Source: Mucilaginibacter_A sp050954285
GTDB lineage: Bacteria > Bacteroidota > Bacteroidia > Sphingobacteriales > Sphingobacteriaceae
Direction of reading: 5' to 3'
NCBI GenBank assembly: GCA_050954285.1
Contig: JBPBPL010000006.1
Location: 124,001 to 188,000, forward strand
DNA length: 64,000 bases
Shown here: positions 17,153 to 26,165 of the stretch, in pieces
Position numbering within the stretch: position 1 is the stretch's first letter
Layout: each line of letters opens with the position of its first letter
Position numbers and translations under genes: made by a program
The notes under the pieces: generated by a model
What the model saw: the letters and a program-made list of their open reading frames with translations, nothing else
Told to the model about the DNA's origin: nothing
Database searches by the model: none

Positions 17153-18163
17153 ATGGCAAATATAAAATATAAAGTTTGCGTGCTTACGGTAACTTACGGA
17201 AATCGTTGGCGGTTTTTGCAGCAGGTGCTAAAGCGCGTTTTAGGTTTTGAGGAAGTAGTACAGGTGGTTGTAGTCGATAATGCGTCGGATTATTCAGTGC
17301 TAAAAGAAGCATCAGTTTTAGCGGACAACCGGATAAAAGTTTTGGCTAATGCGGAGAACAAAGGCTCGGCCGGCGGCTACAAACAGGCTCTGGAATACGC
17401 ACATCAGCACGCTGCTGCGGATTTAATCTGGCTGCTGGATGATGATAATTTACCCAACGAAAACGCATTGAAAATTCTACTCGAAAACTGGGAAAAAATC
17501 CCGGGAGAGAATACTGAAAAAGCTTTATTTTGTTTGCGTTCCGACCGGGAACCGCACGTCAGAATTGCACAAGGCGAAAATCCTTTTCGATATTATTTGG
17601 TGCCCGATAATTTTTTGGGATTCAGTGTGAAACGCATTTTTTATAACCAGTTTTTAAAGCTGAAAGATCGTTTTACGGGAGAAAAGCTGTTCAAGATTTA
17701 TGTTAAAATCCCTTACGTTCCTTATGGCGGTTTGCTGTTGCATCAGGAAATGATTGCCAGAATTGGTTATCCAAATGAAGCATTTTTTTTATATGTAGAT
17801 GATTCTGAATATTCATATCGTATCACTGCAAATGGCGGCACAATCTGGCTGATCCCGGAAAGTAAAATTGTGGATGTGGATCAATCGCAGGGCATTAATT
17901 ATCAAAAAAGAATCTTTTCTTCTGCTTTGCTGGATCAATGGAATTTCCGGATTTATTATCACGTGCGCAACCGGTTGTTTTTTTATTCGCCAATAACCAT
18001 TAAAAACCGCTGGTTTTTCAACCTGAATAAATGGCTTTTTTTAAGCGGATTAAAGCTGATCAGCATTTTCAGCAAAAAACAAAACGAATACAAAAAGTTG
18101 CTTATTGCTGTTGATGATGGTTTAAAAGGTAATCTGGGCCAGGCCGGTTCAACAAAATTCTGA
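17153..18163 (+). CDS. family 2 glycosyltransferase
   Basis: 336 residues from ATG 17153 (MANIKYKVCVLTVTYGNRW). The GT-A fold is clear: CVLTVTYGNRW, VVVDNASDYS, ENKGSAGGYKQAL (nucleotide-sugar pocket) and the DxD-like LIWLLDDDNLP. YVDDSEYSYRI matches the acceptor/catalytic region. It resembles galactofuranosyl- or rhamnosyl-type transferases, but the sugar cannot be told. It is cytoplasmic or membrane-associated and first in the rightward glycan operon. The stop codon TGA is the first part of a perfect dispersed motif. Confidence 0.88.
   Translation: MANIKYKVCVLTVTYGNRWRFLQQVLKRVLGFEEVVQVVVVDNASDYSVLKEASVLADNRIKVLANAENKGSAGGYKQALEYAHQHAAADLIWLLDDDNLPNENALKILLENWEKIPGENTEKALFCLRSDREPHVRIAQGENPFRYYLVPDNFLGFSVKRIFYNQFLKLKDRFTGEKLFKIYVKIPYVPYGGLLLHQEMIARIGYPNEAFFLYVDDSEYSYRITANGGTIWLIPESKIVDVDQSQGINYQKRIFSSALLDQWNFRIYYHVRNRLFFYSPITIKNRWFFNLNKWLFLSGLKLISIFSKKQNEYKKLLIAVDDGLKGNLGQAGSTKF
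17288..17313 (-). repeat. dispersed 26-bp motif inside a glycosyltransferase gene
   Basis: GCTAAAAGAAGCATC on the + strand (14/15). Confidence 0.7.
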
Positions 18164-18187
18164 TACTGTTTTTATCCACCTAAAATT
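18162..18187 (+). repeat. dispersed 26-bp motif, perfect, starting in a stop codon
   Basis: GATACTGTTTTTATC (15/15), five bases, then AAAATT. The first GA belongs to the TGA stop of the preceding gene. Confidence 0.88.
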
Positions 18188-18219
18188 GTATCCTTACAAA
18201 AAGCTATTTTAGCACGCTC

Positions 18220-18996
18220 ATGGCAGTACAAAATCCAACCTCATCCAGCGTAATTGATGCCTACAGCAATTTTTACGACAACCACGACGAAGCCTGGCGC
18301 ATGTTGGGTGCCAAATACAAAGCGCAAAACATAATCGAAGTTTGCCACGGAAAGCAGTTTTTAAAAGTGCTGGAAGTAGGAGCAGGCGATGGCAGTATCT
18401 TGTATTATCTTGATCAACAGCAGTTTGCACCAGAATTATATGCTATTGAAATTTCTGAAAGTGGCGTAGAGCATATCAAAAGCCGAAATTTAAAGTCGAT
18501 AAAAGAAGTACAAATTTTTGACGGTTATCAAATTCCTTATGCCGATCAGGAGTTTGATCTGGTAATTTTGGCGCACGTTCTGGAGCATGTGGAATACGAA
18601 CGGATGCTGCTGCGTGAACTGAAACGCGTTGCTAAATTTCAGGTGATTGAAGTGCCGCGCGATTATCGTTTTGGGGTAGATCAGCGCATCCAGCATTTCC
18701 TGGCTTACGGCCATATCAATGTGTATACGCCAAGTTCGTTGCGGTATTTGCTACGCTCGGAAGGTTTTAAAATTTTGGCTGATAAAACCTCGATGATCCA
18801 GCCGGAAGTAACGCGTTTTAATACTTTTATTAATCAAAAAAAGCAAAAAAGCATGTTGAAAAACCTGAAAATCACAGCAGAATATCAGCTCAAAACATTG
18901 CTAACGCAGCTGATGGGGAAAAAAGTTCAGGAAAAACTGGCCAGTGCGTACACCGTTTTGTGCAGTTCTTCAGAAGAGAAAGCACATATTTTTTGA
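18220..18996 (+). CDS. class I SAM-dependent methyltransferase
   Basis: 258 residues. The Rossmann core shows motif I VLEVGAGDGSILYYL (about 47-61), an acidic strand-2 end (LYAIEISE), YADQEFDLVILAHVLEHV as motif IV region, and a C-terminal helical part. It belongs to the Methyltransf_11 group. In this locus it probably methylates a sugar or a small lipid-linked intermediate (inference from neighbours). It is 57 bases after the first glycosyltransferase, in the same direction. Confidence 0.85.
   Translation: MAVQNPTSSSVIDAYSNFYDNHDEAWRMLGAKYKAQNIIEVCHGKQFLKVLEVGAGDGSILYYLDQQQFAPELYAIEISESGVEHIKSRNLKSIKEVQIFDGYQIPYADQEFDLVILAHVLEHVEYERMLLRELKRVAKFQVIEVPRDYRFGVDQRIQHFLAYGHINVYTPSSLRYLLRSEGFKILADKTSMIQPEVTRFNTFINQKKQKSMLKNLKITAEYQLKTLLTQLMGKKVQEKLASAYTVLCSSSEEKAHIF
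18487..18512 (-). repeat. dispersed 26-bp motif inside a gene
   Basis: GATAAAAGAAGTACA on the + strand (13/15). Confidence 0.6.
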
Positions 18997-18998
18997 TC

Positions 18999-19013
18999 TA
19001 TAAAAGAAGCAAA
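18999..19013 (-). repeat. weak copy of the dispersed motif
   Basis: TATAAAAGAAGCAAA on the + strand (12/15), in the 21-base gap before the next glycosyltransferase. Confidence 0.4.
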
Positions 19014-19017
19014 CCTT

Positions 19018-19917
19018 ATGCAAAGTCTGGCTCCGATTGCGCTTTTTGTTTACAACCGTCCCGATCATACCCGGAGGACAATCAGCCATTTACAAAAAAA
19101 CCTGCTGGCTGAAGATTCGCGCCTGTTTATTTTTTCGGATGGTGCCAAAACCACTGACGATCAGCAAAAAGTAAACGAAGTGCGTGCTTTAATTAAGCAA
19201 ACTGATGGTTTCAAGACTATTAAAATCATTGAAAATCCGGAAAATCAAGGTTTGGCCAATGCCATCATTTCCGGTGTGAGCCAGCTGGTTCAGGAGTACG
19301 GCAAAGTGATTGTTTTTGAGGATGATCTGCTGTCGTCGCCTTTTACATTGCGTTATTTTAATGATGCTTTGCAGCGGTATTTTCAGGATGAAAACGTGAT
19401 GCACATTGGTGCATACATGTATCCGCTGACGGATAAAAACCTGCCGCAAACTTTTTTTTATCGAGCTGCAACCAGTTGGGGCTGGGCAACCTGGGCGCGG
19501 GCGTGGGAAAATTTTAACCCGGACATTGATGCGTTGATGAGCCAGTTTGACAAACCAAAAATCAGAGCTTTTTCGATTGAAGGCACAATGAATTTCTGGA
19601 AGCAGATGAAGGAATTTAAATCCGGCAAAAATAATTCTTGGGCTATTCGATGGTATGCTTCCATTTTTTTGAAAGGTGGTTTAACGTTAAATCCCGCCAA
19701 ATCCCTGATCCATAACATTGGGCACGACGGAAGCGGCGTACATTCCAACAAAGAAGATATTTACCAGGTAAATGTGGCGCGGCAGCCGGTTCAGTTTTTT
19801 CCTGCCGAGATGACAGAAAATATAGAAGCTTATGCAGCAATCAAACACTTTTTGCGCAACCGGAAAGGTAGTTTGTTGGCACGGATCCAACGTTTCATCA
19901 CCAAAAAACTATCGTAA
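19018..19917 (+). CDS. glycosyltransferase (GT-A fold, family 2-like)
   Basis: 299 residues. It opens APIALFVYNRPDHTRRTI, then SRLFIFSDGA and ENQGLANAIISGVSQ, and VIVFEDDLLSSPFTLRY, where the acidic cluster takes the place of the DxD metal site. SWGWATWARAW is a conserved tryptophan-rich stretch of this group, often seen in surface-polysaccharide loci. The sugar specificity is unknown. It is 21 bases after the methyltransferase in the same operon and ends convergent with the next gene. Confidence 0.82.
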   Translation: MQSLAPIALFVYNRPDHTRRTISHLQKNLLAEDSRLFIFSDGAKTTDDQQKVNEVRALIKQTDGFKTIKIIENPENQGLANAIISGVSQLVQEYGKVIVFEDDLLSSPFTLRYFNDALQRYFQDENVMHIGAYMYPLTDKNLPQTFFYRAATSWGWATWARAWENFNPDIDALMSQFDKPKIRAFSIEGTMNFWKQMKEFKSGKNNSWAIRWYASIFLKGGLTLNPAKSLIHNIGHDGSGVHSNKEDIYQVNVARQPVQFFPAEMTENIEAYAAIKHFLRNRKGSLLARIQRFITKKLS

Positions 19918-19927
19918 AAGAAGCATT
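19913..19927 (-). repeat. weak copy of the dispersed motif at a gene end
   Basis: CGTAAAAGAAGCATT on the + strand (12/15), overlapping the stop codon of the glycosyltransferase. Confidence 0.45.
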
Positions 19928-19929
19928 GC

Positions 19930-20682
19930 CTAAGCAGGTTTTTTGGCAGAAAGTACAATATAGGGTGAAAGTAACTTGGTTTCCGCCGGAACGATACGCG
20001 TAAAAACTTTTCCAGCCAGCCAGATGGTTTTAGTCAGGATTTTTGCAGCTGCAGATTTTTCCTGCTTATTTTCCAGCCACACAGAAAATTTGCCGTAATG
20101 GCTCAACTCAATATCCTGCAAATTCAGTTCCAGGCAAATTTTGAAAAGCAGTTCCAGCTGCATACTTTTTACATTGTGTTTACTGTAGTTTTCCGGGTCG
20201 AAATTCCGTTGCACCCAACCATTCACACCCAGGAAATTTGGCAGTGTAATAAACAATGTGCCACCAGGTTTCAGGAAAGAAAGATGCCTGCGGATAATAT
20301 CTTGCGTATCCTCAAAATGTTCAATCAAGCCGCAGGAAAGCACCAGATCATACTGTTTCAAGGCTTTATATTTGAACAAATCACCTTCAATCACACCAAT
20401 GCTTTTCTCGCTTAAATTATTGGCTGCCAGCACATCAACCAAAATTCCGGTGTGTACATAATAGTCAAAAAGCGTAGTTTCCAGGTTTTCGTACTTGTTG
20501 AGGTAGATGGCATAATAACCTGGAAACCCACCCAATTCGATCGCGGTTTTAATGTTATTTTGCTGGATGAGTTTTCTAAGAATCCGATGAAAAGTATAAT
20601 TGGGTTTAATGGCAACGGCGAGGTCTTTTTTCGATTCCCAGTACTTTTTCCAGAAAGTTCTATCGGTGAGTTGGTTGCTCAT
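19930..20682 (-). CDS. class I SAM-dependent methyltransferase
   Basis: 250 residues from ATG 20682 (MSNQLTDRTFWKKYWES), the typical start of this group; 20 further upstream codons are open but rich in Cys/Phe and unlike it. Motif I is TAIELGGFPGYYAIYL and motif IV YDLVLSCGLIEHF, followed by FLKPGGTLFITLPN. The C-terminal 60 residues are more hydrophobic. It is the only minus-strand gene within the glycan cluster. A sugar or polyprenyl-glycan methylation role is inferred from place only. Confidence 0.82.
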   Translation of the reverse strand: MSNQLTDRTFWKKYWESKKDLAVAIKPNYTFHRILRKLIQQNNIKTAIELGGFPGYYAIYLNKYENLETTLFDYYVHTGILVDVLAANNLSEKSIGVIEGDLFKYKALKQYDLVLSCGLIEHFEDTQDIIRRHLSFLKPGGTLFITLPNFLGVNGWVQRNFDPENYSKHNVKSMQLELLFKICLELNLQDIELSHYGKFSVWLENKQEKSAAAKILTKTIWLAGKVFTRIVPAETKLLSPYIVLSAKKPA

Positions 20683-20801
20683 TTTGATGCAAAGTAAAGA
20701 AAAAATAGACGTTTTTGTAAAGCAACAGCTAAAGTTTAACAATTAATAAATATTGAGTTTTGGTAAAACGCAATGCTGCTTTTACGGCATAAATTTTAGT
20801 G

Positions 20802-20809
20802 TATTTTTG
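20802..20809 (+). promoter_or_regulatory. -7 element directly before a start codon
   Basis: TATTTTTG fits TAnnTTTG and is only four bases before the ATG at 20814. This would give a leaderless or nearly leaderless transcript. Confidence 0.45.
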
Positions 20810-20813
20810 GACG

Positions 20814-22085
20814 ATGCTGAAAGTGGTTCATTTAAATACTTACGATGGAAATGGCGGTGCCGGCCGTGCTTGTTTGCGTTTAAATTCGGCTTTAAATGCA
20901 GAAACTGAAGTACAATCCCAATTAATCGTCTTTTATAAATTCGGGCAAAATCCGGCGGTAAAAACTTTTACAAGCAATACATTGAAACGAACTTATGCGG
21001 CTTTTACCATTGTAGCTGAGCGTTTGCTGGCCAAACGTTATTTGAAACCGGTGAAAATTCCGTTTTCATTTACCTGGTTTGGGCAATCCGTCATTCATCA
21101 TCCCGATGTTCTGGCTGCGGATATTATCCATTTGCATTGGGTTAACCACAGTTTTCTCAGCCCAAAGCAACTGGCAGAACTGGCTAAACTTAACAAACCA
21201 ATTGTATGGACTTTTCACGACAGCAACGCATTTACCGGCGGTTGCCATGTGCGTTATACGTGTAATCATTTTGAGGCGGAATGTGGTAATTGCCCGGTTT
21301 TGGTTGATGCCAATCCAAATGATATTTCGCACAAAATCTGGCAGCAAAAAAATGAAGCTTATCAACAAATAAATTTCAAAATAATTGCCCCAAGCAGCTG
21401 GATGCAAAGTTCTGTTTTGAGAAGTAGTTTGATGAAAGGTAAGCAGGTAAATATTATTCCGAATACGTTGGAAACAAATATTTTTCGGCCACAAAACCAG
21501 CAGCAGGCAAGAGCAAAGCTAAATCTGCCGGAAGATAAATTTATTTTTTTAACCGGATTTATGCCTTCCAAAAAAGATTCGCACAAAGGCGCAGCGTATC
21601 TTTTGGAAAGCCTCGAACTTTTAACTGCTAAAAACAGCATCGATGCAAATCAAATAGAACTGGTAATTTTTGGAAACCGCAATACGGAAGATGTTCCGGT
21701 TTTTCCATTTAAAACTACTTTTTTGGGAACGATTAAAGATGATGAAAAACTGGCTGCCTGTTACGCCGCTGCGGACGCTTTTTTAATTCCCTCGCTGGAA
21801 GATAATTTGCCTTACACGGTGATGGAAAGTCTGGCTTGCGGCACGCCGGTAATTGCTTTTACAACGGGTGGCATTCCAGATATGGTCACTCATCAGCATA
21901 ATGGTTTTCTGGCTGAATATCGGTCGGCAGTAAGTTTTTGTGATGGCATGCAATGGATCAAAAATTACCCGGTAAAAGAAGCATTGCGTAAAAACGCAAG
22001 GGAAACGGTAATACAAAAGTTCTCAGAAAAAGTGATCGCCCAAAAACATCTGGAATTGTATAAAAGCCTTGTTCCAAATGCATAA
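20814..22085 (+). CDS. family 4 glycosyltransferase
   Basis: 423 residues, GT-B fold, from ATG 20814 (MLKVVHLNTYDGNGGAGRA). The N-terminal domain carries HLHWVNHSFLSPKQL and WTFHDSNAFTGGCHVRYTC; the C-terminal donor-binding domain has LTGFMPSKKDSHKGAAYLLES and the GT4 signature FLIPSLEDNLPYTVMESLACGTPVIAF with the conserved glutamates. A 'GGCHY/GNCP' cysteine cluster near residues 155-170 is typical of this subgroup. Retaining transfer of a sugar onto a glycan is expected. Its last 8 bases overlap the next gene. Confidence 0.9.
   Translation: MLKVVHLNTYDGNGGAGRACLRLNSALNAETEVQSQLIVFYKFGQNPAVKTFTSNTLKRTYAAFTIVAERLLAKRYLKPVKIPFSFTWFGQSVIHHPDVLAADIIHLHWVNHSFLSPKQLAELAKLNKPIVWTFHDSNAFTGGCHVRYTCNHFEAECGNCPVLVDANPNDISHKIWQQKNEAYQQINFKIIAPSSWMQSSVLRSSLMKGKQVNIIPNTLETNIFRPQNQQQARAKLNLPEDKFIFLTGFMPSKKDSHKGAAYLLESLELLTAKNSIDANQIELVIFGNRNTEDVPVFPFKTTFLGTIKDDEKLAACYAAADAFLIPSLEDNLPYTVMESLACGTPVIAFTTGGIPDMVTHQHNGFLAEYRSAVSFCDGMQWIKNYPVKEALRKNARETVIQKFSEKVIAQKHLELYKSLVPNA
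21960..21985 (-). repeat. dispersed 26-bp motif inside a glycosyltransferase gene
   Basis: GGTAAAAGAAGCATT on the + strand (13/15), with AAAAAT at the tract position. Confidence 0.6.
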
Positions 22086-22830
22086 ACCGCTTTTAAGTGT
22101 GATTACGGTGGTTTTTAATAATGAAAAGGACATCGAACGGACGGTGCTTTCGGTATTGAACCAAACTTATCCAAATATTGAATATCTGGTGATCGATGGA
22201 AAATCCACCGACGGAACGTTGAAGATCATCAAAAAATATCAAAACCATCTTGCTGTTTTTATCTCCGAAAAAGACAACGGAATTTATGATGCAATGAACA
22301 AAGGCTTGGCAAAAGCAACCGGCGATTACGTAGTTTTTATGAATTCGGGCGATGAGTTTTATGAAAAAGATACGGTAAAAACAGTATTCGCAAACGAACC
22401 TGATGCTGATATTTATTATGGTGAAACAGAAATGATTGACCAGAACTTACAAAGTTTAGGTCAGCGCCGGCATCAAGTTCCAGAGAATTTTACTTGGCGG
22501 GATTTTAAACATGGAATGAGCATAAGCCATCAGGCTATTTTTATCCGAAGAAACCTGACTGAGAATTATAATCACAAATATCAGCTAAGTGCTGACATTG
22601 ACTGGATTTTGACAGCCGCCAAAAAAGCACGAAAAATTGTAAACGTGTATCAATATGTGGCGAAATATCTGGTTGGCGGCCTGTCTAAAAAAAAACATTG
22701 GCAAAGTTTGCAGGAACGTTTTGCCATTATGCAAAAACATTATGGTTTGCTGCCAACGGTTTTAAATCATGTTATAATTGTTTTTAACCTGGGTTGGTAT
22801 TGGTTGAAGAACCAGAGGACTAACGACTGA
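22078..22830 (+). CDS. family 2 glycosyltransferase (WcaA-like)
   Basis: 250 residues from the ATG at 22078, which overlaps the previous gene (an ATG three codons earlier is possible). It opens LLSVITVVFNNEKDIERTV, with YLVIDGKSTDGTLKII, SEKDNGIYDAMNKGLAKATGDYVVFMNSGDEF (metal site region) and the later FKHGMSISHQAIFIRR. This is the common PGL/WcaA-type GT2. It ends the rightward glycan operon and is followed by a terminator hairpin. Confidence 0.9.
   Translation: MHKPLLSVITVVFNNEKDIERTVLSVLNQTYPNIEYLVIDGKSTDGTLKIIKKYQNHLAVFISEKDNGIYDAMNKGLAKATGDYVVFMNSGDEFYEKDTVKTVFANEPDADIYYGETEMIDQNLQSLGQRRHQVPENFTWRDFKHGMSISHQAIFIRRNLTENYNHKYQLSADIDWILTAAKKARKIVNVYQYVAKYLVGGLSKKKHWQSLQERFAIMQKHYGLLPTVLNHVIIVFNLGWYWLKNQRTND
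22363..22388 (-). repeat. dispersed 26-bp motif inside a gene, GT variant
   Basis: GGTAAAAACAGTATT on the + strand (13/15). Confidence 0.6.
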
Positions 22831-22841
22831 AAACCTAAAAA

Positions 22842-22869
22842 GCGAAGTCATTACTAACTTCGCCTTTTT
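22842..22869 (+). terminator. intrinsic terminator between convergent genes
   Basis: GCGAAGT (22842-22848) pairs with ACTTCGC (22857-22863); T run follows. It closes the glycan operon and may also serve the YfhO gene. Confidence 0.8.
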
Positions 22870-22875
22870 TAATTT

Positions 22876-25359
22876 TTATACTGTTTTTACCACACTTTTT
22901 TTCTTCCTGCTTTCTGCAAAAACATATCCGCCAAAAGCCAGTACTAATAAAACGGAGCCAGCCAAAGAAATACCTTCACCAGTGTAATAAGAATTTGGAT
23001 GAAAAATAAATTCAATTTTATGATTACCTACCGGAATTTGCGCAGCACGCAATAAATAATCAGCGCGAAAGTAGGGTTTTTCAACGCCATCAATCAGCAT
23101 TTTCCAGCCTTCACTGTAATAAATTTCCGAAAAAACGGCAACCTGATTGCTGGTCGAGCCACTTTCGTAAACCAGATGTTCGGGAGCATAACTGGTTAAA
23201 GTAATCGTTCCTTTTGTGTCGATGGCATTTTGCTTGGTATCAATTTGCGACTGATATTGCTTATCTACAATTGCTTCGTTTTTTGGGTCGAAACTGCTGA
23301 TGGCCTGCATTTCCTGATCGGCATTATCTGCAAACTTAACCTGCTGTACAAACCAAGCGTGGCCGCATGCAGTTGAGTTGGCTTTCATACCAACGGCTTG
23401 TGATTTCTGATCAGCCGTGATCACGTATTTGGTGTTCAGCATATCCAAAGCGTCCTGATTGATGCTTTTAGAAAACTGATTTTCAATCAATTCCTGGAAG
23501 CGTTTCAGTTTTGCAGCATGGTAGCCGCCCAAAGTTTTATGGAAATAGGAAGTAGTAGCATTTGCAAAAGGATCTTGCAAAGTCAAATCTAACACACGGA
23601 AATCAGGATCGGGATCACGCAGAATAAACTGGTCAACTTCTCTCGGCGTGCGCACCTGCATCGCATCGTCTTTAGGCTGAAAGCTGTCATCTTTTAAATA
23701 ACGTTTATCAACCGACCAAAGATCAACCAAAGTAACCGCTAAAATTAATAATGAAAGGATTTGCAGGTTGATTTTCTGTTTGATAAATGCCCACAAAATA
23801 CCAAAAGTAATCAGTACAAAAACCAAAGAACGGATGGCATCTGCACGCGCTAATGAGGCGCGATCCTGCACCAAAGCATTGTTAACAATAGAACTTGCAA
23901 ACGCACTGTCTCCCTGAAAAGCCTGAGTCAGTTGTGCAATTAAGCCTTCATCGGCAGTGGTACTTTTAAAGCTGAAAAATAAAGTCGGTAAAACGGCAAC
24001 CAGTAGTGCAATTCCTCCGGTAATGTACAAAGCCAGAAAAAGTTTTTTCAGAATAAATTTTTTGTCTTTGGCAAGCAATGTTTCTTTTATCGATAAAAAA
24101 GCGAGAATAGGAAAGGCAAGCTGCGTTAAAACCAAAATTGATTCTACCGCACGAAATTTATTGTACAGCGGAAAATAATTAAAAAAAAGATCAGAAACTA
24201 ACGTAAAATTTTTCCCGAAGGAAAGCAGCATACTTAAAATTACAGTTGCCAGCAGCCACCATTTAATACGGTTTCGGATAATCATCAACCCGAAAACGAA
24301 TAGAAAACAAATGCCTGCACCAAAATACCATGGGCCTTCGGTGAAAGGTTTTCCGCCCCAGTAAGTTGGCAATTGTGCTGCAAAACCGGTGGCTTGATCT
24401 TGCGGAACGCCCTTATCTATTAATGCTTGTGCAACTTTAGAATCTGCTTTTAAAGCACCGCCAGAACCGCCGCCGTAAGTATTTGGAATCAGAAACGTAA
24501 TACATTCGCCTACGCCCTGGCTCCAGCCGTAAGCATATTCTTTGTCTAATCCGTTGCTTGCCGCACCTACAGTATGTTGTGTTAAGTTTGATTTTCCGCG
24601 GATGGATTCTTGTCCATATTCATAAGTTGTCCATAAAATGGAAGCGTTTATCATCACCGCAACCAATGTAGCACCGGCGAGATAAGCAATCGACTTTAAA
24701 AAAGTGGTCGTCGTTTTGTTTTTGATGGCGTGATAAAATTCAATTCCAACCAAAATCATCAGCGAAATCATTAAATAATACGCCATTTGGATGTGGTTGG
24801 AGCGAATTTCCATCGCCAGAAAAAAGGCGGTTAAAATAGCACCGAGCCAGTAACGGCCACGAAGTGTGAGAATGATTCCGGCCAGAATTGGCGCAAAAAA
24901 CGTGATTGCATAAGCCTGATTGGAGTGCCCGGCATGAAGCAAAATGAAGTTGTAGGACGAAAAAGTAAACGCCACCGCTCCGGCTGCGGCCAGCCAGGGA
25001 TTTAATTTGAGCACACAAAACAATAAATAAGCACCGAAAAGGGAAAGCAGAACGGTGTCAATCGGGTTTGGAAATACTGTTTTTAAGGCAGAAATTACGT
25101 AAGTAGTAATGTTATCCGGATAGAAAGCCCATATTTGATAAGCAGGCATCCCGCCAAAAACCTGGTTGGTCCACAAAGGTGCCTTGCCTGTTTTGGCTCG
25201 CACTTCCATGATTTCTTTTTGCATTCCCTGTGCCTGCGTTACATCGCTTTGAATGAGCACTTTACCTTGAAATGCAGGTGTAAAATAAAGGAAACAGATT
25301 ACGATAAATAAACCTGCCACGGCAAAGTGAATGCCGTTTTGCTTGAACCAGTTATTCAT
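22876..25359 (-). CDS. YfhO family membrane protein
   Basis: 827 residues with about 12 membrane helices: the first at 12-30, a large periplasmic loop with QAQGMQKEI and APLWTNQVFGGMPAYQIWAF, then closely spaced helices to about residue 540, a soluble C-terminal domain (about 550-790), and a final helix near 800-820 followed by a basic tail. This is the YfhO/GT-C arrangement; Bacillus YfhO helps glycosylate cell-wall polymers (family knowledge), so it may act in the envelope-glycan pathway of the neighbouring genes (inference). The codes for its last residues (VVKTV and stop) lie inside a dispersed motif. Confidence 0.88.
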   Translation of the reverse strand: MNNWFKQNGIHFAVAGLFIVICFLYFTPAFQGKVLIQSDVTQAQGMQKEIMEVRAKTGKAPLWTNQVFGGMPAYQIWAFYPDNITTYVISALKTVFPNPIDTVLLSLFGAYLLFCVLKLNPWLAAAGAVAFTFSSYNFILLHAGHSNQAYAITFFAPILAGIILTLRGRYWLGAILTAFFLAMEIRSNHIQMAYYLMISLMILVGIEFYHAIKNKTTTTFLKSIAYLAGATLVAVMINASILWTTYEYGQESIRGKSNLTQHTVGAASNGLDKEYAYGWSQGVGECITFLIPNTYGGGSGGALKADSKVAQALIDKGVPQDQATGFAAQLPTYWGGKPFTEGPWYFGAGICFLFVFGLMIIRNRIKWWLLATVILSMLLSFGKNFTLVSDLFFNYFPLYNKFRAVESILVLTQLAFPILAFLSIKETLLAKDKKFILKKLFLALYITGGIALLVAVLPTLFFSFKSTTADEGLIAQLTQAFQGDSAFASSIVNNALVQDRASLARADAIRSLVFVLITFGILWAFIKQKINLQILSLLILAVTLVDLWSVDKRYLKDDSFQPKDDAMQVRTPREVDQFILRDPDPDFRVLDLTLQDPFANATTSYFHKTLGGYHAAKLKRFQELIENQFSKSINQDALDMLNTKYVITADQKSQAVGMKANSTACGHAWFVQQVKFADNADQEMQAISSFDPKNEAIVDKQYQSQIDTKQNAIDTKGTITLTSYAPEHLVYESGSTSNQVAVFSEIYYSEGWKMLIDGVEKPYFRADYLLRAAQIPVGNHKIEFIFHPNSYYTGEGISLAGSVLLVLAFGGYVFAESRKKKSVVKTV
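22877..22902 (+). repeat. dispersed 26-bp motif at a gene end, GT variant
   Basis: TATACTGTTTTTACC (13/15), five bases, then six T. On the minus strand it encodes the C-terminus of the YfhO protein. Confidence 0.65.
25073..25087 (+). repeat. weak copy of the dispersed motif
   Basis: AATACTGTTTTTAAG (12/15) inside the YfhO gene. Confidence 0.35.
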
Positions 25360-25499
25360 TAAAATAAAATTATATCAGTTCCAAACCTAACTAAATTTTA
25401 TAAAATTGAAGTATAAATTCATTAGGCAGCTATCTATTTAAAACAATTAGAATAGCGAAATTGGTTAAATAAAGCAGGAAATTATGTGGGAAAGCTTTA

Positions 25500-25787
25500 C
25501 TAAGGTTTTGCTTTGATGCGAAACAGAAAAAATACCACTAAAAGAAGTACTAAACTAATGGCATAAACGATCAGATTTTTACGGTCGAAATCCTCTCGAT
25601 TTTTACGGACTTGATAAAGGTTATAAATCGCCAGCAAGCCGATTACTATCCAAAAATACCAGTTTACAGGCGTAACCATAGCAAAAACCTGCACTGCAAT
25701 TATGACAACGATATAATTAGTTATAATTAGCGAAACAGATTGCGGCGTACCAAAATGCTTTCTTTTATAAATTTCCTCCGGTATCAT
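25500..25787 (-). CDS. small membrane protein (95 aa), unknown
   Basis: Three hydrophobic segments (about 17-35, 42-58 and 72-89) with charged ends: a small inner-membrane protein (MIPEEIYKRKHFGTPQSVS...). I recognise no family. It is 4 bases downstream of the DUF4834 gene in the same direction, so they form a two-gene unit. Confidence 0.65.
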   Translation of the reverse strand: MIPEEIYKRKHFGTPQSVSLIITNYIVVIIAVQVFAMVTPVNWYFWIVIGLLAIYNLYQVRKNREDFDRKNLIVYAISLVLLLVVFFLFRIKAKP

Positions 25788-25791
25788 GGCT

Positions 25792-26049
25792 TTATTTTAC
25801 TTCTTCGTATTTTACAAATTCACCTTCTGTAGACGGCACTGCACTTTTATACACGTTGGGCGGAATGTAATCTACCTTCACCGTACCTTCTTTTGGACGG
25901 CGTTGGGAAGCTTGGTTTTGAGCCGGATTGCTTTGCGCCTGAGCTTTATTTACCATCCCGCGAAACAAAGCCGGCAACAACAAGCGGCCCAACATACGCA
26001 GCATATACAGGATGGAAATTAATATGATGAGGAAACGGATTAACAACAT
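25792..26049 (-). CDS. DUF4834 family protein
   Basis: 85 residues: one N-terminal hydrophobic helix (MLLIRFLIILISILYMLRML), a positively charged Gln/Ala/Asn-rich linker and the ending EGEFVKYEEVK, which is the mark of the short Bacteroidota family DUF4834. Inserted in the inner membrane with the tail in the cytoplasm by the positive-inside rule. Function unknown. It forms an operon with the following small membrane protein. Confidence 0.7.
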   Translation of the reverse strand: MLLIRFLIILISILYMLRMLGRLLLPALFRGMVNKAQAQSNPAQNQASQRRPKEGTVKVDYIPPNVYKSAVPSTEGEFVKYEEVK

Positions 26050-26133
26050 GATTTAAAAAGTAGTGGTACAAATATAAAAGTTTAACGGAAAAAAGGTTTG
26101 CTTCAGATTTTTTGGCGGATCAAAATAAACATT

Positions 26134-26162
26134 GATAAAAGAAGAATGATACTTCTTTTATC
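26134..26162 (-). terminator. uvrB terminator built from two inverted copies of the dispersed motif
   Basis: GATAAAAGAAG (26134-26144) and CTTCTTTTATC (26152-26162) form an 11-bp stem with a 7-base loop. The right copy, GATACTTCTTTTATC at 26148-26162, is a perfect core; the left copy is 13/15. It begins 3 bases after the uvrB stop codon. Confidence 0.8.
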
Positions 26163-26165
26163 GGC

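Noticed and set aside
17091..17159. Longer flippase start
   Set aside because: It would run over the opposite glycosyltransferase start and is not membrane-protein-like; ATG 17090 is typical.
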